A stretch of DNA of 5,073 nucleotides from Longimicrobiales bacterium (lineage in GTDB: Bacteria; Gemmatimonadota; Gemmatimonadetes; Longimicrobiales; Gaopeijiaceae). A program made the position numbers and the translations under genes. Position 1 is the stretch's first letter. Every line of letters begins with the position of its first letter. The notes beneath the pieces are model-generated. The model was not told the origin of the DNA, made no database searches, and saw only the letters and a list, made by a program, of their open reading frames with translations. The stretch is from positions 1-5,073 of the forward strand of contig JANQME010000330.1 of NCBI GenBank assembly GCA_028280205.1, in the 5' to 3' direction. Of the stretch, positions 1 to 5,073 are shown piece by piece.

Positions 1-2385
1 CGCGACCTGCGCACGGCCCTCGAGCACGCGGTCGACGTCTCGGCCGAGCTCGGCGACGACTTCGTTTCGACCGAACACCTGCTACTCGGGCTCACCGGCG
101 AGAAGAACGACGCCGGCCGGATCCTCCGGGATCTCGGCGCGACGACCGCCGAGGTCCGCGAGGCGCTCGAGGCGATCCGCGGCTCGCACCGTGTGACCGA
201 CGCCAACCCGGAGGAGAGCTTCCGGGCGCTTGAGCGCTTCAGCCGCGACCTCACCGACCAGGCCCGGCGGGGCAAGCTGGACCCCGTCATCGGCCGCGAC
301 GAGGAGATCCGCAGGGTGATCAAGGTCCTCGCGCGCCGCACCAAGAACAACCCGGTCCTGATTGGCGAGCCCGGCGTCGGGAAGACCGCGATCGTCGAGG
401 GGCTGGCCCAGCGCATGGTCGAGGGCGACGTGCCCACCTCGCTGGCCGACAAGAAGCTCCTGGAGCTCGACATCAGCGCCATGCTCGCGGGCGCCAAGTA
501 CCGCGGCGAGTTCGAGGAGCGGATGAAGTCGGTGCTCAAGGAGATCACCGAGAGCGACGGCCGCTACGTCGTCTTCATCGACGAGATGCACACGATCGTG
601 GGCGCGGGCGCGGCCGAGGGGGCGGTCGACGCGGGCAACATGCTCAAGCCCGCCCTGGCGCGCGGCGAGCTGCGCATGGTCGGTGCGACCACGCTCGACG
701 AGTTTCGCAAGCACATCGAGAAGGACCCCGCGCTCGAGCGGCGCTTCCAGCCCGTCTACGTGGCACCCCCTTCGGTCGAGGACGCGGTGGCGATCCTGCG
801 CGGGCTCAAGGAGCGCTACGAGGTCCATCACGGGGTGCGCATCACCGACGACGCCGTCATCGCGGCGGCCAAGCTCTCGGACCGTTACATCGGCGGGCGC
901 TTCCTGCCCGACAAGGCGATCGACCTCATCGACGAGGCCTCCAGCCGGCTGCGCATCGAGATCGACTCGCTGCCGCAGGAGATCGACGAGGTCGAGCGGC
1001 GCATCACCCAGCTCGAGATCGAGCGGCAGGCGCTGCAGAAGGAGACCGACGGGGCTGCCCGGGAACGCCGCCGGGCGATCGAGTCCGAGCTGGCCGAGCT
1101 CCGCGAGAAGAGTCAGGGCATGAAGGCGCACTGGCAGGCGGAGAAGGACGTCATCGACGAGATCCAGAGTCTGAAGGCGCGCGTGGACGAGCTGCGTGTC
1201 GAGGCCGACCGGGCGACCCGGACGGGCGAGCTGAACCGCGCTGCGGAGATCAACTACGGGGAGATCCCGCAGGCGCACGAGCGCGTCGACGAGCTCACCG
1301 ACCGTCTGGAGGAGCTCCAGGCCGAGAAGCGGTACCTCAAGGAGGAGGTGGAGCCCGACGACATCGCCGCGGTCGTGGCGGAGTGGACGGGGATTCCCGT
1401 CACCCGTCTGCTCGAGTCCGAGCGGCAGCGGCTGACGCAGCTCGAGTCGCACCTGGGCGAGCGCGTCATCGGGCAGGAGGAGGCGATCGTCGCCGTGTCC
1501 AACGCGGTGCGGCGGGCCCGTGCCGGCCTGCAGGACCCGAACCGGCCGGTCGGATCGTTCATCTTCCTCGGACCTACGGGAGTAGGTAAGACGGAGACGG
1601 CCAAGGCATTGGCGGAATTCATCTTCGACGACGAGCGAGCCCTCGTGCGGATCGACATGTCCGAGTACATGGAGAAGCACGCCGTGGCCCGGCTCATCGG
1701 CGCGCCCCCCGGCTACATCGGGTACGACGAGGGTGGGCAGCTCACCGAGGCGGTCCGCCGTCGTCCGCACGCCGTCGTCCTCTTCGACGAGATCGAGAAG
1801 GCGCACCCGGAGGTCTTCAACGTCCTCCTGCAGATCCTGGACGATGGCCGGTTGACCGACGCGCAGGGCCGCACGGTGGACTTCCGCAATGTCGTGATCC
1901 TCATGACGTCGAACATCGGAAGTCAGGACATCCTGGACGCCGGCGCCGACGCCGAGTGGGAGGGGGTCGAGGAGCGCGTCCGCGGACAGCTCCGGCACCA
2001 CTTCCGCCCCGAGTTCCTGAACCGGGTCGACGACGTGGTCGTCTTCCGGCCGCTCGACCAGGCGCAGCTCGGCCGGATCGTGGACATCCAGCTCGGACGC
2101 GTCGGGAAGCTGGCCGCGGAGCTCGGCGTGAACCTCGAGGTCGACGAGGAGGCGCGGGCCTTCCTGGCGGAGGCCGGCTACGACCCGGTCTTCGGCGCGC
2201 GGCCGCTCAAGCGGGCGATCCAGCGCTACCTGCAGGATCCGCTGGCGCTCCTTCTGCTGGACGAGGAGATCGCGGAAGGCACGACCATGCGGGTGGGCGT
2301 GGCCGCGGACCAGCGTCTCGCCTTCGACGTCGTCGCGCCCTCGAACCTCGCGCCGGAGGGTTCGCCCGCCACGGCGCAGACGTAG
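1..2385 (+). CDS. clpB: ATP-dependent chaperone ClpB (protein disaggregase), 5' end outside window
   Basis: ClpB is a cytoplasmic hexameric AAA+ unfoldase that works with DnaK/DnaJ/GrpE to pull polypeptides out of aggregates. The open frame runs unbroken from base 1, giving 794 visible residues. By comparison with E. coli ClpB (857 aa), roughly 80-90 N-terminal residues are missing. An internal GTG at 193 lies in the linker and is not the start. Domains in visible numbering: second half of the Clp N-domain 1-60; NBD1 with Walker A GEPGVGKT 122-129, pore-loop Tyr167, Walker B VFIDE 191-195 and arginine-finger pair Arg247-Arg248; ClpB-type coiled-coil middle domain about 322-450; NBD2 with Walker A GPTGVGKT 524-531, pore-loop Tyr572, Walker B VVLFDE 592-597, Arg675 in the FLNR motif and sensor-2 GARPLKR 732-738. 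The long middle domain, and no visible ClpP-binding IGF loop, separate it from ClpA and ClpC. The last 16 or so residues are a low-complexity tail. Any heat-shock promoter lies outside the window. Confidence 0.98.
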   Translation, partial: RDLRTALEHAVDVSAELGDDFVSTEHLLLGLTGEKNDAGRILRDLGATTAEVREALEAIRGSHRVTDANPEESFRALERFSRDLTDQARRGKLDPVIGRDEEIRRVIKVLARRTKNNPVLIGEPGVGKTAIVEGLAQRMVEGDVPTSLADKKLLELDISAMLAGAKYRGEFEERMKSVLKEITESDGRYVVFIDEMHTIVGAGAAEGAVDAGNMLKPALARGELRMVGATTLDEFRKHIEKDPALERRFQPVYVAPPSVEDAVAILRGLKERYEVHHGVRITDDAVIAAAKLSDRYIGGRFLPDKAIDLIDEASSRLRIEIDSLPQEIDEVERRITQLEIERQALQKETDGAARERRRAIESELAELREKSQGMKAHWQAEKDVIDEIQSLKARVDELRVEADRATRTGELNRAAEINYGEIPQAHERVDELTDRLEELQAEKRYLKEEVEPDDIAAVVAEWTGIPVTRLLESERQRLTQLESHLGERVIGQEEAIVAVSNAVRRARAGLQDPNRPVGSFIFLGPTGVGKTETAKALAEFIFDDERALVRIDMSEYMEKHAVARLIGAPPGYIGYDEGGQLTEAVRRRPHAVVLFDEIEKAHPEVFNVLLQILDDGRLTDAQGRTVDFRNVVILMTSNIGSQDILDAGADAEWEGVEERVRGQLRHHFRPEFLNRVDDVVVFRPLDQAQLGRIVDIQLGRVGKLAAELGVNLEVDEEARAFLAEAGYDPVFGARPLKRAIQRYLQDPLALLLLDEEIAEGTTMRVGVAADQRLAFDVVAPSNLAPEGSPATAQT

Positions 2386-2392
2386 TGGAGTG

Positions 2393-2425
2393 CGGGGCCG
2401 GGCCGCCCGCCCGGCCCCGTGTTTC
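2393..2425 (+). terminator. Rho-independent-type terminator hairpin after clpB
   Basis: An 11-bp perfect stem, CGGGGCCGGGC (2393-2403) with GCCCGGCCCCG (2409-2419), encloses a 5-base loop (CGCCC). It begins 8 bases after the clpB stop codon. The tract that follows, TGTTTC, contains only four T, so the U-run is weak, but the stem is very stable. This probably ends the clpB transcript and separates it from the gene at 2522. Confidence 0.72.
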
Positions 2426-2521
2426 CCGAGCCCGAAATGAGGGGCGACGAAAGTCCTTGGACACGCGGGCCCGTTTGTCGACATTGCACCCACGTCATCA
2501 CGGGATCCGAGGACCGTCCTC

Positions 2522-3022
2522 ATGAGCGCACGCCGCGTCGCCCTTCTCGCCCTCCTCCTCGTTCCGGCCGCATGCACGACGCGGCAGGTGGACGCGCCGC
2601 CTCCGTCGATGGGAGCCCAGCTCTCGGTCGAGCGCTTCTTGCAGGCGGCCAACGAGCGCGACGTCGTCGCGATGGGTAGCCTCTTCGGCACGTCGGACGG
2701 AGCGCTCATGGACACCGGCGGGACGCTCGGGTGTGCCTTCAAGAAGATCGGCTCGTGGTTCGGCGGTACCGCGTGCAGGAAGAAGCAGGACGTGGAGATC
2801 CGCATGGACGCGATCGCTTCGATCCTCCTGCACCAGGACTACCGGATCATCGGCCAGGGACGCGTGGCGGGCCGAACGGTGCCGACGCAGCGCGTCATGG
2901 TGGACATGACGACCGACGACGGCGATTCCGTGACCGGGGTCCCGTTCGTCGTCGTGCAGACCGGCGACGGCGATTGGCTCGTCGAGCAGGTCGACCTGCA
3001 GGCCGTCATGGCCGCGCGCTGA
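2522..3022 (+). CDS. Exported hypothetical protein, probable lipoprotein with NTF2-like fold
   Basis: I do not recognise a named family. The 166-residue product starts with an export signal: MSARR, a hydrophobic stretch (residues 6-17), then Cys18 in the context VPAAC. Pro at -3 makes this a non-ideal lipobox, so it could be a lipoprotein or a type I secreted protein. A short Pro-rich linker (residues 25-29) leads to a compact domain. Residues 35-56, with FLQAANERDVVAMGSLFG, resemble the first helix of NTF2-like/SnoaL-like domains. The end, PFVVVQTGDGDWLVEQVDL (141-159), resembles their last two strands. This assignment is by pattern only. Cys71 and Cys85 flank a Gly/Trp/Phe loop and could form a disulfide outside the cytoplasm. 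ATG at 2522 is preceded by GAGGA (2509-2513) at 8-base spacing, which supports this start. The gene stands alone after the clpB hairpin and converges on the epimerase gene. No clear promoter is visible in 2420-2508. Confidence 0.85.
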   Translation: MSARRVALLALLLVPAACTTRQVDAPPPSMGAQLSVERFLQAANERDVVAMGSLFGTSDGALMDTGGTLGCAFKKIGSWFGGTACRKKQDVEIRMDAIASILLHQDYRIIGQGRVAGRTVPTQRVMVDMTTDDGDSVTGVPFVVVQTGDGDWLVEQVDLQAVMAAR

Positions 3023-3031
3023 CGGTCAGCG
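3017..3031. repeat. 15-bp palindrome holding both convergent stop codons
   Basis: CGCTGAC-G-GTCAGCG is a perfect inverted repeat with 7-base arms around a single central G. It covers the TGA of the plus-strand gene (3020-3022) and the TGA of the minus-strand epimerase (TCA at 3026-3028). As RNA on either strand it could fold as a 6-bp stem with a 3-base loop. There is no T-run on either side, so it is at best a weak bidirectional terminator. Part of the symmetry is automatic from facing TGA codons. Confidence 0.6.
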
Positions 3032-3433
3032 TCGCTCGACCAGCTCCACGAGGATCCCGCCGGTCGCCGAGGGGTGTACGAACGCTACGTGGTGTCCGAA
3101 TGCGCCCGCGCGGGGCTCGGAGTCGATGAGTCGAACCCCGGCCGCGTCGAGCCGGCGGAGCTCTTCGGTCAGATCGCCGGTCTCGAACGCGACGTGGTGG
3201 AGTCCCGGGCCGCGGCGCTCGAGGAAACGGCCCACGGTGGTGTCGGGCGCGAGGGGCTCGAGGAGCTCCACACGGCCCACGAAGACGACGCGAACGCCCT
3301 GCTCCTCCAGCACGTCGACGGAGGAACGGGTCGTCCCGGTCAGGAGTTCGTAGGTGGACGCGCTCTCCTCGAGGGAGTGCACCGCGATCGCCACGTGATC
3401 GAGCGTGCGATCGGCAGACGAGACAGAGGACAT
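3026..3433 (-). CDS. mce: Methylmalonyl-CoA epimerase (VOC superfamily)
   Basis: This cytoplasmic enzyme interconverts (2R)- and (2S)-methylmalonyl-CoA, linking propionyl-CoA carboxylation to the B12-dependent mutase. The 135-residue product is the usual single-chain length. It has the paired beta-alpha-beta-beta-beta modules of the vicinal oxygen chelate fold: first module LDHVAIAV (11-18) to VELLEP (55-60), second module GLHHVAFET (77-85) to ILVELVE (127-133). Predicted metal ligands, by alignment with the Propionibacterium enzyme (His12, Gln65, His91, Glu141), are His13, Glu56, His80 and Glu130. Glu56 replacing Gln is a change I read from that alignment. The ATG at 3433 lies 10 residues before the first strand and follows a weak AGGT (3439-3442, minus strand). 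The gene is divergent from thioredoxin and converges on the 2522 gene with 3 bases between stops. No mutase or carboxylase gene is in the window. A related glyoxalase-family function is a less likely alternative. Confidence 0.9.
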   Translation of the reverse strand: MSSVSSADRTLDHVAIAVHSLEESASTYELLTGTTRSSVDVLEEQGVRVVFVGRVELLEPLAPDTTVGRFLERRGPGLHHVAFETGDLTEELRRLDAAGVRLIDSEPRAGAFGHHVAFVHPSATGGILVELVERR

Positions 3434-3510
3434 GAACGACCTGCGCCGTCAGGCGCGCGAGGGGTCGACGGGACGAGCCGAGCTTGGCACGGATCGCCCG
3501 GGAACGCTAC

Positions 3511-3516
3511 AAGGAG
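3511..3516 (+). promoter_or_regulatory. Shine-Dalgarno site that fixes the thioredoxin start
   Basis: AAGGAG lies 6 bases upstream of the ATG at 3523. It is the strongest ribosome binding site in the window. It favours ATG 3523 over an in-frame TTG at 3484, which would add 13 charged residues not found at the N-terminus of ordinary thioredoxins and would place this site inside the coding region. Confidence 0.88.
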
Positions 3517-3522
3517 AACGAG

Positions 3523-3855
3523 ATGGCAAGCGACGTGATCACCGAAATCACGGATCAGAACTTCGCCGACGAGATCGAGGAGGGTGGGGGACTCTACATG
3601 GTGGACTTCTGGGCCGAGTGGTGTGGGCCCTGCCGCATGATCGCCCCCACCGTGGACGCGCTGGCGACCGAGTATCAGGAGAAGGGGCTGAAGGTCGGCA
3701 AGCTGAACGTCGACCATAACCCGCAGACCTCCGTGCGCTTCTCGGTGCGCTCGATCCCCGCGGTGCTCTTCTTCAAGGACGGGGAGCTCGTGGATCAGGT
3801 CGTGGGCGCGGGCCCGCGCGCCATGTACGAGGACAAGGTCCTGCAGCACCTGTAA
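3523..3855 (+). CDS. trxA: Thioredoxin
   Basis: Thioredoxin is the cytoplasmic dithiol-disulfide oxidoreductase that reduces ribonucleotide reductase, peroxiredoxins, methionine sulfoxide reductases and misoxidised proteins, and is itself recycled by thioredoxin reductase. The 110-residue product is a single-domain thioredoxin of typical length (E. coli TrxA, about 109). The active site WCGPC is at 33-37 within VDFWAEWCGPC. Asp28 matches the buried Asp26 of E. coli, Lys60 matches Lys57, and the cis-proline is Pro79 in SIPAVLFF. There is no signal peptide or membrane segment, so it is cytoplasmic. The ATG at 3523 is chosen for its AAGGAG site. The gene is divergent from the epimerase across 89 bases (3434-3522), which must hold any trxA promoter. 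A candidate TTGGCA (3484-3489), 18 bases, TACAAG (3508-3513) overlaps the ribosome binding site and is doubtful. A hairpin follows the stop codon, and rsmI lies 83 bases downstream on the same strand. Confidence 0.97.
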   Translation: MASDVITEITDQNFADEIEEGGGLYMVDFWAEWCGPCRMIAPTVDALATEYQEKGLKVGKLNVDHNPQTSVRFSVRSIPAVLFFKDGELVDQVVGAGPRAMYEDKVLQHL

Positions 3856-3867
3856 CCTGTAGGCCCA

Positions 3868-3906
3868 CCCCCGGTCGTGGTCCCGACCACGACCACCGCC
3901 AGGGGG
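3868..3906 (+). terminator. Nested GC hairpin between trxA and rsmI, possible terminator
   Basis: The core stem is GGTCGTGGT (3873-3881) with ACCACGACC (3886-3894), 9 bp around a CCCG tetraloop. An outer helix of CCCCC (3868-3872) with GGGGG (3902-3906) can stack beneath it, with a 7-base bulge on the 3' side. It begins 12 bases after the trxA stop. No T-run follows, so classical intrinsic termination is uncertain. It could also stabilise the 3' end of the trxA message. Confidence 0.5.
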
Positions 3907-3927
3907 CCGCCCGGGACGAGCGTTCGC

Positions 3928-3933
3928 TATCTT
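3928..3933 (+). promoter_or_regulatory. Candidate -10 element of a leaderless rsmI promoter
   Basis: TATCTT (4 of 6 matches to TATAAT, fitting the TANNNT pattern) ends 5 bases before the GTG start of rsmI. A transcript starting 6-7 bases after such an element would begin at or next to the GTG. No recognisable -35 hexamer is present at 16-18 bases upstream, and there is no Shine-Dalgarno sequence within 15 bases of the GTG. Both fit leaderless transcription but do not prove it. Confidence 0.4.
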
Positions 3934-3938
3934 CCCGG

Positions 3939-4811
3939 GTGGCTACCCTCTACCTCGTCAGCACGCCGATCGGCAACCTCGCCGACCTCTCCGCGCGCGC
4001 GACGGAGACCCTCCGGTCCGTCTCTCGTGTGCTGGCGGAGGACACCCGGCGTTCGCGCATCCTCGTGGACCACGTGGGAGCGGACGTCCCCCTGGTCTCG
4101 CTGCACCGGTACAACGAGCAGCGGCGCGTCGAGACGGTCCTCGAGTGGCTGGACGCCGGCGAGGATCTGGCGCTCGTGACCGACGCGGGCACTCCGCTCG
4201 TCTCGGACCCCGGGGACCGCGTGGTGGCGGCCGTCGTCGAAGCCGGACACGCGGTGGTCCCGATTCCGGGTCCGAGTGCCGTCCTGGCGGCGCTCGCCGG
4301 CTCCGGACTGCCGTCCGAACGCTTCACCTTCCTCGGCTTCACCGCCCGCAAGGGTCGGGCGCGGGAGGCCGATCTGCGGCGCGTCGCCGTATCGGCCGAG
4401 TCCACCGTCCTCTTCGAGTCCCCCCACCGGCTGGTGTCGCTTCTCGAGGAGTTGGGGTCGCACTGCGGTTCCGAGCGTCGGGTGAGCGTGGGTCGGGAGC
4501 TCACCAAGGTCCACGAGGAGTTCCGGCGCGGAACCCTCGCCGAGGTCGCCGCCTACTACCGGGAGCGGCCTCCCCGGGGAGAGGTCACGGTCGTGGTGGC
4601 GCCGGCGGACGGCCCGGGCGACGAGGAGGAGCTCCGCGACGACGCGGAGCGGCTGGCCGGGGCTCTTTTGCGCGAGGGTATGAAGCCGTCGGCGGTCGCC
4701 CGCGAGTTGGCGCGCCGGCTCGACCTGGCGCGCAACGAGGCGTACCGTATCGTGCACGACTCGACGGGGGGCTCCGGGACGCCCACGGGACACGCGACCG
4801 AGGACGAATGA
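3939..4811 (+). CDS. rsmI: 16S rRNA (cytidine(1402)-2'-O)-methyltransferase RsmI
   Basis: RsmI transfers a methyl group from S-adenosylmethionine to the 2'-OH of C1402 in 16S rRNA. Together with RsmH it forms m4Cm1402 next to the P-site codon and supports decoding fidelity. The 290-residue product matches the family length (E. coli 286). It has the tetrapyrrole methylase-type fold with the expected motifs: VSTPIGNL (7-14), EDTR (34-37), VTDAGTPLVSDPG (80-92), IPGPSA (109-114), FLGF (131-134), TVLFESPHRL (156-165), RELTKVHEE (186-194) and GEVTVVV (214-220). Residues 247-272, with KPSAVARELARRLDLARNEAYRIV, form the C-terminal helical RsmI domain. The start is GTG at 3939, because the conserved LYLVSTPIGN follows at residue 4 and no better start lies upstream. 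No ribosome binding site precedes it. The last codons overlap the next gene by 4 bases (ATGA), so the two are likely co-transcribed and translationally coupled. Confidence 0.96.
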   Translation: MATLYLVSTPIGNLADLSARATETLRSVSRVLAEDTRRSRILVDHVGADVPLVSLHRYNEQRRVETVLEWLDAGEDLALVTDAGTPLVSDPGDRVVAAVVEAGHAVVPIPGPSAVLAALAGSGLPSERFTFLGFTARKGRAREADLRRVAVSAESTVLFESPHRLVSLLEELGSHCGSERRVSVGRELTKVHEEFRRGTLAEVAAYYRERPPRGEVTVVVAPADGPGDEEELRDDAERLAGALLREGMKPSAVARELARRLDLARNEAYRIVHDSTGGSGTPTGHATEDE

Positions 4812-5073
4812 AGCTGATCATGCTGGCGCTGGTGGCGTCTTGGCCGGCCGCGCAGGTGGGGGCCCACGACGTCGCGCGTCCGGGCGGAGCGAACGCCGAC
4901 GCGGCCGACACCATCACCGTCGCCCGACTCCGCTACGAAGGGGGTGGGGACTGGTACGCCAACCCCTCGTCGCTCCCGAATCTCCTGGCCGCCGTCCACG
5001 AGCGCACGGGGATCCCGGACGCGCGGCGCGAGGTCGAGGTTTCGCCCCTCGATCCGGCTCTGCGCGACTACCC
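4808..5073 (+). CDS. DUF4159-type exported protein, N-terminal part only (3' end outside window)
   Basis: The frame opens at ATG 4808, inside the rsmI stop region (ATGA overlap), and stays open to the edge, giving 88 full codons. Residues 1-19 form a short signal peptide: Lys2, a hydrophobic core LIMLALVASW, then small residues around AAQVGA, so export is predicted with cleavage near residue 19. After a Gly/Ala/Asp-rich linker comes TVARLRYEGGGDWYANPSSLPNLLAAV (from residue 37; key residues Arg40, Tyr43, Gly45-Gly47, Asp48-Trp49-Tyr50, Asn52, Pro53, Leu56, Asn58-Leu59), then SPLDPALRDYP at the edge. This is the N-terminal signature I associate with DUF4159, a family of unknown function; I recognise it by pattern only. 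GAGGA (4800-4804) precedes the ATG by 3 bases, a short spacing, so translation may depend on ribosomes finishing rsmI. ATG 4820 is a possible alternative start but would shorten the signal peptide. Function is not known. Confidence 0.82.
   Translation, partial: MKLIMLALVASWPAAQVGAHDVARPGGANADAADTITVARLRYEGGGDWYANPSSLPNLLAAVHERTGIPDARREVEVSPLDPALRDY

Noticed and set aside
193..195. GTG at 193 as the clpB start.
   Set aside because: The frame is open to base 1 and codons before 193 encode the second repeat of the Clp N-domain (DDFVSTEHLLLGL type), so the gene begins upstream of the window.
2457..2485. A sigma70 promoter for the 2522 gene (TTGGAC, 17 bases, GACATT).
   Set aside because: Each hexamer matches consensus at only 3 of 6 positions, which is near chance for this composition.
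82..2805. A 907-codon open frame on the minus strand, opposite clpB.
   Set aside because: It is in exact codon register with clpB, so its stops could only come from sense TTA, CTA or TCA codons, which high-GC genes rarely use. It ends exactly where clpB has a CTA codon (82-84). The product is Arg/Asp/Leu/Val-rich with no recognisable domain.
3485..3500. A sigma54-type promoter upstream of trxA, suggested by TGGCACG.
   Set aside because: The -24 half matches well, but the -12 half reads GCCCG instead of TTGC plus A/T, and the required GC at the fixed spacing is missing.
3484..3522. TTG at 3484 as an extended thioredoxin start.
   Set aside because: It would add 13 charged residues atypical of thioredoxin and would bury a perfect AAGGAG, which is correctly spaced for ATG 3523.
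3074..3538. A 154-codon plus-strand open frame opposite the epimerase.
   Set aside because: It lies antisense to a gene with complete VOC motifs, runs into the trxA ribosome-binding region, and has no domain of its own.
3927..4793. A 288-codon minus-strand open frame opposite rsmI.
   Set aside because: It is also in register with the sense gene. Its openness follows from the same avoidance of A/T-rich codons. rsmI has all family motifs, while this frame has none.

Overview
The window is a high-GC bacterial chromosome segment. By eye, almost every codon of the real genes ends in G or C. It carries ordinary single-copy genes and shows no sign of insertion sequences, phage, CRISPR arrays, tRNA or rRNA. 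The gene content best fits a member of the Gemmatimonadota or a similarly GC-rich Gram-negative lineage: a ClpB disaggregase, a small exported protein with a lipoprotein-like signal, an aerobic-type methylmalonyl-CoA epimerase, thioredoxin, RsmI and a DUF4159-type exported protein. That placement is an inference from gene content and composition, not from a marker phylogeny.

Layout. (1) Positions 1-2385, plus strand: the 3' nine-tenths of clpB, entering from the left edge, followed by a strong GC hairpin at 2393-2419. (2) Positions 2522-3022, plus strand: a small unrecognised exported protein with a probable NTF2-like fold. (3) Positions 3026-3433, minus strand: methylmalonyl-CoA epimerase, convergent with the previous gene. 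Only 3 bases separate the two stop codons, and both sit inside one short palindrome. (4) Positions 3523-3855, plus strand: thioredoxin, divergent from the epimerase across 89 bases, with a canonical ribosome binding site. A nested hairpin follows at 3868-3906. (5) Positions 3939-4811, plus strand: rsmI, starting at GTG without a visible ribosome binding site and with a -10-like TATCTT just upstream, so possibly leaderless. (6) Positions 4808 to the right edge, plus strand: the start of a DUF4159-type exported protein overlapping rsmI by 4 bases (ATGA), which implies translational coupling.

The genes share a loose theme of protein quality control, redox balance and translation: ClpB refolds aggregates, thioredoxin reduces disulfides and RsmI tunes the ribosomal decoding centre. 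The window does not show them as one pathway, and the strand changes and hairpins divide them into at least four transcription units. No clearly new system is visible. The least understood parts are the exported protein at 2522-3022 and the truncated DUF4159 gene at the right edge, whose downstream neighbours would be the most informative thing to look at.
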